From: CAVSJJ01 sp963771015
Lineage (GTDB): Bacteria; Actinomycetota; Actinomycetes; Actinomycetales; Dermatophilaceae
Direction of reading: 5' to 3'
Length of the DNA stretch: 64,000 bases
Assembly (NCBI GenBank): GCA_963771015.1
Contig: CAVYRN010000007.1
Span: 124,001-188,000, forward strand
The position numbers and the translations under genes were made by a program. Below are positions 44,304-51,050 of this stretch, one piece after another. The notes under the pieces are model-generated. The model was not told where the DNA came from. It was given only the letters and a program-made list of their open reading frames with translations, and made no database searches. Each line of letters opens with the position of its first letter. The first letter of the stretch is position 1.

Positions 44304-45734
44304 TCACCGGTCCTGGATCCGGCGGAACGGCTGGGCCTGCTCGAGCTCGAAGGCGAGCTCCAGCAGCCGACGCTCCTCCCCCCGACGGGCCGAGAAGAGG
44401 ACACCGAGCGGCATGCCGGACGACGTCACGCCGAGCGGCAGCGACAGCGAGGGCGCACCGGACGCGTTGTGCAGCGGGGTGAACCCGGCGTAGTCGACGA
44501 GCCGGCCATAGTGCTCCTCGAAGGTGAGGTCGGCGCCGAGGTGCCCGATGCGCGGCGTCGTGTGCGTCAGGACCGGCGTGACGATGATGTCGACGTCGCC
44601 GAAGAGCCGCTCGTAGAGCACCCCGGACGCGGCGAGCCGGGCGATGACGAGCGGCGCCCTGGCGGCCCGGCGCCGGAACCGGCGGGCCAGGCCGACGGTC
44701 AACGGGTCGAGGCGGGAGGGGTCGAAGCCGTCGCCGAAGAGCCGCTTGCCGTTGGTGGCGATGCCGTAGGCGAGCATCGCCCAGTAGTCCTCGAAGTCGG
44801 ACTTGAACGACCGCGGCATCGGCGGGTCGCAGTCGAGCACGTGGTGGCCGAGGCTCTCGAGCAGTGCGCCGGTCGCCTCGACGGCGGCCCGGGTGTCGGC
44901 GTCGGAGGGCGGCGCGGCCGGAGAGTCGGCGGCCATCCCCACCCGCAGCCGGCGGGCCGGCGGGCCGTCGACGGCGCCGACCGGTTGAAGCTTGGGGTTG
45001 CGGTAGGTCAGCTCGGCGGCCTCGAAGAAGCGGGCAACGTCGCGGACCGAGCGGGCCAGGACTCCGTCGGTGACGACCCGCACCGGCATGGTCCGCTCGC
45101 TCTCGTCGGGCAGCAGCCGCCCGCGCGTCGCCTTGAGCCCGACGAGACCGCAGGCCGCCGCGGGGATCCGGATCGAGCCGCCGCCGTCGTTGCCGTGGGC
45201 GATGGGGACGACCCCGGCGGCGACGAAGGCCGCGGACCCGCCCGAGGAGCCCCCCGAGGAGTAGTCGGTGCCCCAGGGGTTGCGGGTGACGTCGCCGCCG
45301 ACCCGCTCGGTCGTCGCGGTCCAGCCGAACTCCGGCATCGTCGTGGACCCGATCGGGATGACCCCGGTGTCGAGGAGCTGCCGGGTGAAGCCGCCGTCGA
45401 CCTGGACCGGGTCACGCGGCAGGGCGAGCGAGCCCATCGTCATCGGCATGCCCGCGACATGGATGTTGTCCTTCGTCAGCGTCGGCACGCCCCCGAAGGC
45501 GCCGCGCGGGGTCCGCAGCGCCGCGGCCCGGTCCCGGGCGCGCTCGAAGTCGGGGAAGGCAAGGGCGTTGAGCCGCGGGTTGACCGCCTCGAGGCGGTCG
45601 ATCGCGGCCGCGACGACCTCGACGGGGCTCACCTCACCGGCCGCCAGCCGGGCCGCGACCTCGGTGGCGTCACCGTCGCCGAGTGCGTCGTCGGCGAAGG
45701 CGTGCACGGCGGAGTCGTGAGCGATGTCGGTCAT
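44304..45734 (-). CDS. Amidase-signature family hydrolase
   Basis: 476 residues. The Ser-cisSer-Lys triad is recognisable: Lys in TLTKDNIHV near residue 90 and the serines in DYSSGGSSGGSAAFVAAG. It should hydrolyse an amide, as in GatA-like or 6-aminohexanoate-cyclic-dimer hydrolases, but no GatB/C partner is present and the substrate is unknown. It stands 88 bases upstream of the osmoprotectant ATPase start's opposite side and diverges from the F420 reductase gene. Confidence 0.9.
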   Translation of the reverse strand: MTDIAHDSAVHAFADDALGDGDATEVAARLAAGEVSPVEVVAAAIDRLEAVNPRLNALAFPDFERARDRAAALRTPRGAFGGVPTLTKDNIHVAGMPMTMGSLALPRDPVQVDGGFTRQLLDTGVIPIGSTTMPEFGWTATTERVGGDVTRNPWGTDYSSGGSSGGSAAFVAAGVVPIAHGNDGGGSIRIPAAACGLVGLKATRGRLLPDESERTMPVRVVTDGVLARSVRDVARFFEAAELTYRNPKLQPVGAVDGPPARRLRVGMAADSPAAPPSDADTRAAVEATGALLESLGHHVLDCDPPMPRSFKSDFEDYWAMLAYGIATNGKRLFGDGFDPSRLDPLTVGLARRFRRRAARAPLVIARLAASGVLYERLFGDVDIIVTPVLTHTTPRIGHLGADLTFEEHYGRLVDYAGFTPLHNASGAPSLSLPLGVTSSGMPLGVLFSARRGEERRLLELAFELEQAQPFRRIQDR

Positions 45735-45815
45735 CCGCCCAGTCTCGCCAGACGAGGCGTGGATGCAAACCCAGCCACGCGGTGAGGTCGGCAGCGGGCC
45801 CGATCCGTGATAGGC

Positions 45816-46331
45816 ATGCCGGTGATGTACGCCCGAGCCGTCAACGCCTTCTCCGCCACCCGCGCCGGGACCTGGGTCGTCCGCCAGGTCGCCGCGAAGG
45901 TGGACCCCATCCTCTTCGAGCGCACCGGGGGACGGTTCACCATCACCGGGCTCCCCACCCTGCCGATGCTCCTGCTCACCGTGCCGGGTCGCCGCACCGG
46001 TATGCCGCGCCGCGTCCAGCTCGCCTACCTCACCGAGCGGGGGGACGGGGCCCGGGACGTCGACGGCACGGCATACCTCGTCGTCGCCAGCGCGATGGGA
46101 CAGGACGCGGACCCCGACTGGGTGCTCAACCTCCGGGCGGCCGGCCGGGCGACGGTCCTGCTGCGGGGCCGGGTCGAGGAGGTCACGGCTGCGGAGCTGA
46201 GCGATGCCGAACGCCAACGGGTGTGGCCCGTCCTGGAGCAGACCATCCCGCAGCTGCGCACCTATGTCCGGCGTACCCGTCGACCCATCCCGGTCATCCG
46301 GCTCACTCCGGTCCGAGAAGAGCGTCCCTGA
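45816..46331 (+). CDS. Ddn-family F420H2-dependent nitroreductase/quinone reductase
   Basis: 171 residues from the ATG at 45816 (MPVMYARAVN). The split-barrel family signatures LLTVPGRRTGMPRRVQLAYL, YLVVASAMGQDADPDWVLNLRA and GRATVLLRGRVEEV are present. Members bind deazaflavin F420 and reduce quinones or nitro compounds, so the organism probably makes F420. Its end overlaps the convergent hydrolase by 29 bases. Confidence 0.88.
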   Translation: MPVMYARAVNAFSATRAGTWVVRQVAAKVDPILFERTGGRFTITGLPTLPMLLLTVPGRRTGMPRRVQLAYLTERGDGARDVDGTAYLVVASAMGQDADPDWVLNLRAAGRATVLLRGRVEEVTAAELSDAERQRVWPVLEQTIPQLRTYVRRTRRPIPVIRLTPVREERP

Positions 46332-46923
46332 CGAACCGCGCCGTCGCCTCGTGCCACAACCCGGCGCGAAGGACCATGGCGTGGCCCGAGCGGCGGACCG
46401 GCCGGTAGGTGGCGTCGACGCCCCGGTCCCGCATGGCCAGCGCCATCCCCTCGGAGGCCCGCGGATCGGTCGTCCTGTCGAGGTCACCGTGCAGGAGCAG
46501 CGCCCGCAGCCCCGCGCCGCCCCGCGGCTCGTCCGACGGGTGCACCCACGGGGCGAGGCCGACGAGGACGCGTACTCCGTCCTCGTCGGCGAGGTGGAGG
46601 GCGGTCCGGCCGCCCATCGAGTGGCCGACGAGAGCGACGGGACGGTCGGGGTAGGCGCCCCTGATCTGCTCCAGCGCCCAGCGGGCGTCGTGGACCGGGC
46701 TGGTCTCGTCGCCGTTCCAACCGAAGACGGCGTTCTTGAGCCGGACCACCGCGAGCCGGCCCCGCCCGGCGCGCTCGATGGCCGAGGCGAACGGCATCAT
46801 CCGCAGCACCGGGCTGGACCGCCAGGTCACCTCGCGGTGACCCGTCTCGCCGCCGCCGTGGAGGACGAGGACGACGGCCTCGGCGCCGGCCGGCCGGCTC
46901 CCGCGCAGGGCGGCCCGCGCCAT
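46303..46923 (-). CDS. Alpha/beta hydrolase
   Basis: 206 residues. The nucleophile elbow is GHSMGG, the oxyanion strand VVLVLHGGGE, the acid is likely in HGDLDRTTDP, and the histidine in RSGHAM. It starts directly after the dcd stop codon, so the two are probably cotranscribed. Substrate unknown. Confidence 0.85.
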   Translation of the reverse strand: MARAALRGSRPAGAEAVVLVLHGGGETGHREVTWRSSPVLRMMPFASAIERAGRGRLAVVRLKNAVFGWNGDETSPVHDARWALEQIRGAYPDRPVALVGHSMGGRTALHLADEDGVRVLVGLAPWVHPSDEPRGGAGLRALLLHGDLDRTTDPRASEGMALAMRDRGVDATYRPVRRSGHAMVLRAGLWHEATARFVRDALLGPE

Positions 46924-47499
46924 CTAGACGTCGGACCGGTGGAAGTTCTGGAACGACCGGCTCGCCGTCGGACCCCGCTGCCCCTGGTAGTGGGAGCCGT
47001 ATGCCGTTGAGCCGTAAGGGTTCTCAGCGGCGGACGACAGCTTGAAGAAGGCGAGCTGGCCGATCTTCATCCCGGGCCACAGCATGATCGGCAGCGTCGC
47101 GACGTTGGACAGCTCGAGGGTGACATGCCCGGAGAAGCCGGGGTCGACGAAGCCGGCCGTCGCGTGGGTGAGCAGGCCGAGGCGGCCGAGGCTGGACTTG
47201 CCCTCGACCCGGGCGGCGAGGTCGTCGGGGAGGGTGATCGCCTCGAGGGTGCTGCCGAGGACGAACTCGCCGGGGTGCAGGACGAAGCCGCTCTGGGGGT
47301 CCACCTCGACGAGGTGGGTGAGATCGGGCTGGTCCAGGGCCGGGTCGATGACCGGGTACTTGTGGTTGTCGAACAGTCGGAAGTACTTGTCCAGGCGCAC
47401 GTCGACGCTGCTGGGCTGGACCATCGCCGGGTCCCACGGGTCGAGGACGACCCGACCGGAGTCGACCTGGGCGCGGATGTCGCGGTCGGAGAGGAGCAC
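46924..47499 (-). CDS. dcd: dCTP deaminase (likely bifunctional dCTP deaminase/dUTPase)
   Basis: 191 residues from a GTG (VLLSDRDIRAQVDSG). The trimeric dUTPase-like fold shows VQPSSVDVRLD, GKSSLGRLGLLTHATAGFVDPGFSGHVTLEL and the C-terminal YGSHYQGQRGPTASR closing loop. The length and the TAGFVDPGF region match mycobacterial Dcd, which deaminates dCTP and hydrolyses dUTP in one enzyme; dual activity here is inferred from family. Confidence 0.95.
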   Translation of the reverse strand: MLLSDRDIRAQVDSGRVVLDPWDPAMVQPSSVDVRLDKYFRLFDNHKYPVIDPALDQPDLTHLVEVDPQSGFVLHPGEFVLGSTLEAITLPDDLAARVEGKSSLGRLGLLTHATAGFVDPGFSGHVTLELSNVATLPIMLWPGMKIGQLAFFKLSSAAENPYGSTAYGSHYQGQRGPTASRSFQNFHRSDV

Positions 47500-47694
47500 G
47501 GCGTCAGGCTACCCGCCAGGACGACCCGGACCGCCGTGCCGAGGCGGCCGACCGGCGGCACCGGGCACGGTCGGAGCGGGTGTCGGCGGTGGGCTAGACT
47601 CTCTCGCGCGCCGCCGGAGGCGGAGGTGACCACCCCGCAGGACGACCGCGATGCGTCGCGGCCCAGCGGATCTCGGCCGTCGGTCAGGTGCAAC

Positions 47695-47765
47695 GCCGGT
47701 GTAGCTCAATGGTAGAGCGCCAGCTTCCCAAGCTGGACACGCGGGTTCGATTCCCGTCACCGGCT
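47695..47765 (+). tRNA. tRNA-Gly(CCC)
   Basis: 71 bases. Acceptor GCCGGTG/CACCGGC is perfect, the T-arm has GGGTTCGATTCCC, and CCAGC/GCTGG encloses TTCCCAA with anticodon CCC for GGG. Unlike the other tRNAs here it is followed by an encoded CCA (47766-47768). Its 3' half is repeated imperfectly at 50971, making it the attachment site of the adjacent element. Confidence 0.95.
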
Positions 47766-47795
47766 CCATAGCGTGAAAGCCCAGGTCAGAGGCGG
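47740..47795 (+). repeat. attL-like repeat (tRNA-Gly 3' end and flank)
   Basis: CGCGGGTTCGATTCCCGTCA, CGGCTCC and then GTGAAAGCCCAGGTCAGAG. It pairs with the copy at 50971-51025. Confidence 0.75.
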
Positions 47796-47878
47796 TATGC
47801 GGCCGGATCTGGACTTCTATTCTGAGGGCCTGGGACGCCCTGCGTGCAACGAACGTGCAACGAGCGCCGCATCGCCAG

Positions 47879-48804
47879 TTATCGTCCGCCCGCACCGTCG
47901 TCCTCCGGGGCGGTATCTCGCTCGGCCTTGACGAGGACGTCCAGACGCTCCGCCAGCGCCCGGGCACGTGACTCGGTGGCGTGCTGGTAGATCAGCGCGG
48001 CCCGCATCGTCGAGTGCCCCATCCGCTGCATGAGCTCGCGGGTGGAGGCACCGGTCTGGGCAGCGAGGTGGTTGCCGGTATGCCGCACGGTCGTGGAAGT
48101 GGAAGCCGGCCGGCAGGCCCGCGGCGCCGGACGTGGATGAGGCCTTGGTCGAGGTCGATGTCGTGGCGTTGCAGGCCGACGAGCTCGCCCCAGCGCAGGC
48201 TGGCCAGGGCGGCGGTCAGGACGAACGCGCGGTGGTGCGGCCCGACCGCGTCGGCGAGGGCGAACACCTGCGGCACCGACGCCACGGGCCGCTCGGCCGG
48301 GCTCTCCCGGTCGGCGCCCTTGATCCGGCAGGGGTTGCGCAGCAGCCGGCCGTCGTCGACGGCGGTGTTGAGGATCGCCCGGAGCAGCCGGTACGCCTTG
48401 GCCATCGTCGGGTCGGAGCGGCCGTCGGCCCGCAGCGCGGCCCGCCAGGTGCGGACGGTCTCGGGGGTGATCGAGCCGATCGGGGTGGCGCCGAGGTAGG
48501 GCTGGACGTGCAGCCGGAACAGGCCCTCGTAGAGGTCCCGGGTGCGGGGGCTGAGGCGGTGCTCGGCGATCCAGCGGGCGGCATACGCTCCGAGCGGGGC
48601 GTGGGCGAGGTCGGGGTCGGTCCACTCGCCGCGCAGCAGCGCGGCCTGGGTGACGGCGAGCCAGGCCTGGGCGTCGGCGCGGGTCGGGAACGTCGCCGGC
48701 GCGTACCGGCGCAGCCCGTCCGGGCCGAGGTAGCTGGCCTGGTAGCGGCCCGAGGGCAGCGCCCGCAGGTAGCCGAAGTCGCGGCGCCCAGCCCGACCGG
48801 TCAC
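47879..48804 (-). pseudogene. Tyrosine-type integrase, deleted and frameshifted
   Basis: The GTG start (VTGRAGRRDFGYLR) overlaps the excisionase stop. An Arm-DNA-type region, a SAM-like core-binding domain (LGAYAARWIAEHRLSPRTR) and the first catalytic arginine (LASLRWGELVGLQ) are in one frame to about 48135. There the text jumps from GLIHVRRR to AGLPAGFHFHD in another frame, losing roughly 80-100 residues with the catalytic lysine strand. One extra C then shifts again before VRHTGNHLAAQTG and MGHSTMRAALIYQHAT. All C-terminal landmarks survive only as fragments, so the enzyme must be inactive. Confidence 0.88.
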
Positions 48805-48992
48805 GACGCCCGCCAGTCCCGGCGTCGCACGACCACCTCGACGGTGCCCGCAGCGACGAACTCCTCCAGCGCCGAGGCCGGGATCCGCACGTGCTTGCCG
48901 ATCTTGACGAACCGGATCCGTCGCTCGGCGACCAGCCGCCGCGGGAACCTCGCCGACGTGCCCAGCGCCTCGCCGGCCTCCTCGATCGTCAC
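48801..48992 (-). CDS. Excisionase/AlpA-type DNA-binding protein
   Basis: 63 residues from a GTG. TIEEAGEALGTSARFPRRLVAERRIRFVKIGKHVRIPASALEEFVA is a MerR-like winged helix as in excisionases. It normally acts with the neighbouring integrase to direct excision, and the start/stop overlap (GTGA) shows they were one operon. It looks intact although the integrase is not. Confidence 0.85.
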   Translation of the reverse strand: MTIEEAGEALGTSARFPRRLVAERRIRFVKIGKHVRIPASALEEFVAAGTVEVVVRRRDWRAS

Positions 48993-49082
48993 ATACGTAT
49001 GGCACCGATTGGTGCCCCCTGTCGTTGGTACGGCTCCCCACGCGCCCGCCGGGAAGGGATCAGAGCCGCGGACGAGGACCGT

Positions 49083-49526
49083 ATGCCGCAGCCAGAGCCG
49101 GCTGCCCGACCGCCTGGACGGCGCCTGCCCGGGCTGGTCCTCACCTGTGGCTGGTGCGGCTCACCGATCGCGGTACCGGCTCGAGGTCGGGTCCCCAAGT
49201 GGTGCGGCCCGACCTGCCGCCACCGTGCCTGGGAGCAGCGGCGCGCGGCCGCCTCTGGGCTCGCCGCGGTCGAGGTCGTCACCCACCGGGTCGAGGTCAG
49301 CGCGCCGGCCCCGGCCGTGCCCCAGGTCGCGCCGAGGAGCGTCGCGGACTGGAGCCGGCTGCTGGACGACCTCGCCCGCAAGCTCGACGCAGGTCGGATC
49401 TACGACCGCGACCTCCCAGCCCTCAACGAAGCCCTCACCGACGTGATCAACGCCTTCAACCGCCGGCTGCGGGTCCAGGACGGGGCGTCAGGACATCGGC
49501 TCGACATTCACTCACTATGCCGATGA
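49083..49526 (+). CDS. Zinc-ribbon-like element-borne protein
   Basis: 147 residues. CGWCGSPI and WCGPTCRHRAW provide CX2C and CX3C pairs suited to zinc binding, followed by an Arg/Ala-rich helix (WEQRRAAASGLAAVEVV) and a C-terminal helical region (WSRLLDDLARKLDAG). Proteins with this pattern accompany integrases in actinobacterial elements. Function is unknown; nucleic-acid binding is a guess from composition. Confidence 0.65.
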   Translation: MPQPEPAARPPGRRLPGLVLTCGWCGSPIAVPARGRVPKWCGPTCRHRAWEQRRAAASGLAAVEVVTHRVEVSAPAPAVPQVAPRSVADWSRLLDDLARKLDAGRIYDRDLPALNEALTDVINAFNRRLRVQDGASGHRLDIHSLCR

Positions 49527-49729
49527 GCGGGCGTGCCCTCCCGCCCGCATAGGGCTACTCCGAGTGCGGCGGTCCTCAGGGACGTAATGCCAATGGGCGG
49601 ACGTTGCCCAGGATCGGAACGCTCACGGGCTCGTGCGACCATTGAGACGTCGCGGCGTGAGCACTTCGCCGTCCCGGACGAGGCACGTCGTACCCGGCCA
49701 GCGAAGACGACGTGGTTCCAGGAGGGACC

Positions 49730-49981
49730 ATGCCCGAGCACATCAGCACCCTTGTCCAGATTGCAGGATCGCTGCTGATCCTGGTGCCGTTCGTCCTCGT
49801 CCAGTTGAAGAGGACTCGACCCGAGTCGCTGTCCTACATCTGGCTGAACCTAGTGGGATCGACGGTGCTGGCGTTCGATGCTTGGCACGGACACCAATGG
49901 GGCTTCTTGCTCCTCGAAGGGACGTGGGCCGTTGTGTCTTGCATGTCCCTCGTGCGTAGGAGTGCCGATCCGGCCCATTGA
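49730..49981 (+). CDS. Small CBU_0592-like membrane protein
   Basis: 83 residues with AGGAGG close before the ATG. Three hydrophobic segments (LVQIAGSLLILVPFVLVQL, LSYIWLNLVGSTVLAFDAW, WGFLLLEGTWAVVSCMSLV) match the compact family whose members share the LNLxGSxxLA motif. Function unknown. It seems the only fully intact passenger besides the zinc-ribbon gene. The 237 bases after it hold nothing recognisable. Confidence 0.7.
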   Translation: MPEHISTLVQIAGSLLILVPFVLVQLKRTRPESLSYIWLNLVGSTVLAFDAWHGHQWGFLLLEGTWAVVSCMSLVRRSADPAH

Positions 49982-50218
49982 TCGAAGCATCCGGTGTTGC
50001 CGCGATCCGCGCCGTCGAGCCGAGCGGGTGCCGTGTGCCGAGCAGGGTCGGACCGTAGGACGCAGGGTCGGACACGGCCGGGGTGAAGGCGAGTCAGGCA
50101 CGTCCGGCCGCGCCGGCCGGCTGACGACGTGGTCTGGATATCCACCAAGAACGCGATACTCATGCGTGCGAGTTGTGTTTGTGGTGTTTGGAGTGAGGCA
50201 CTGGTCGGCATGTCGCCC

Positions 50219-50627
50219 ATGACCGACACCCGCACGGAGCAGCTGCTGACCACCGGTGAAGCGGCCACACTCTTGGGTTCGTCGCGCCAGCATGTGGTCG
50301 ACCTATGCGAGTCGGGTGACCTGCCGTTCCTGACCGTCGGCAAGCACCGCCGCCTGCGCCGTGAGGATGCGGAGGAGGCGCGAACGCGCACTACCCGCTC
50401 GAACCGCGCCGACCCGCGCAGTCGATGGCTGAACATCGCGGTCGCGGGCGAGCTCGTGCGAGACCCGGACGCCGTGCTGGAGCGCGCGCACGAACCTCGC
50501 ACTGCCGCACGCTGCTCGCGTTCCGGACCCACCGGCAATCCCGGGTCTGATGACGCGCGATCAGCTGGCGAACATCCTGCGCGCTGCGGCTCGCATCTCG
50601 ACCTGCTCCACGGCTCCTACAACGGGC
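50219..50627 (+). pseudogene. HTH (excisionase-type) antitoxin-like gene fused to start of a nucleotidyltransferase-like gene, frameshifted
   Basis: TTGEAATLLGSSRQHVVDLCESGDLPFLTVGKHRRLRREDAE is a clear MerR/excisionase-type helix-turn-helix, followed by WLNIAVAGELVRDPDAVLERA as in the HTH antitoxin-like family. At the GCGCGCGC tract near 50485 the frame breaks; the next frame reads TNLALPHAARVPDP and then MTRDQLANILRAAARIS, the usual beginning of the adjacent DUF6036/nucleotidyltransferase-like partner. That partner is truncated after ~17 residues. Confidence 0.65.
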
Positions 50628-50958
50628 TCGGAGGCGATGAGTCGGCTGTCCCGGACTTCTACGCGAAATATGGCGAACGCATGCATCTGCCGGTCCCAGT
50701 CACGGAAACCGCGGCTCTCTACGTGCCCAGCCACGCTGGGGACAGCGAGATGGCGATCAAGCGCGCCTGGTGGGGTCAGGTCCTGGACCCACACAGCTCC
50801 GAAGCCCTGCCCTGGCTCAAGATGGCGAACCGGTTCGGATGGCGGAAGACCGAGACCGAGGTCGGTGCCGTCGTCGACTGGACCGCAACCACCACCCCGC
50901 CATCCAGCGAGCCTTCGTCGCAGCGTTGCCTGACTGGCTCGACTACGCACCCGACTGA
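50596..50958 (+). pseudogene. Fragment resembling the C-terminal part of a GH26-like glycoside hydrolase
   Basis: The frame reads LDLLHGSYNGLGGDESAVPDFY, PVTETAALYVPS, SEMAIKRAWWGQVLD and PWLKMANRFGWRKTETEVGAVVDWTATTTP, a tryptophan-rich pattern close to the end of actinobacterial GH26 proteins (WFEWxKxExEV..VDW). The final piece, IQRAFVAALPDWLDYAPD and a stop, lies in a different frame, so there is at least one frameshift. Start and most of the domain are missing. The family call is tentative. Confidence 0.5.
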
Positions 50959-50970
50959 CAGGCCCGCACC

Positions 50971-51025
50971 CGCGGGCTCGACTCCTGTCATCGGCTCCGC
51001 GGGGTGAAGCCCAGGTCGGAGTCGG
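50971..51025 (+). repeat. attR-like imperfect repeat of the tRNA-Gly 3' end
   Basis: CGCGGGCTCGACTCCTGTCA, CGGCTCC and GTGAAGCCCAGGTCGGAG align to 47740-47795 with about 80% identity, including ~25 bases beyond the tRNA. It marks the far end of the element. Confidence 0.7.
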
Positions 51026-51050
51026 CGACCGGGGAACACCGGGGCCCGCG

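Larger units (their letters stand above)
47740..51025. mobile_element. Decayed tRNA-Gly-integrated element (~3.2 kb)
   Basis: Bounded by tRNA-Gly(CCC) and an imperfect copy of its 3' end plus flank. It contains a broken tyrosine integrase, an excisionase-like gene, a zinc-ribbon protein, a small membrane protein and at least three gene fragments. GTATGCC motifs, frequent elsewhere, are absent between 49.1 and 51.5 kb. It cannot be mobile by itself. Confidence 0.8.
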
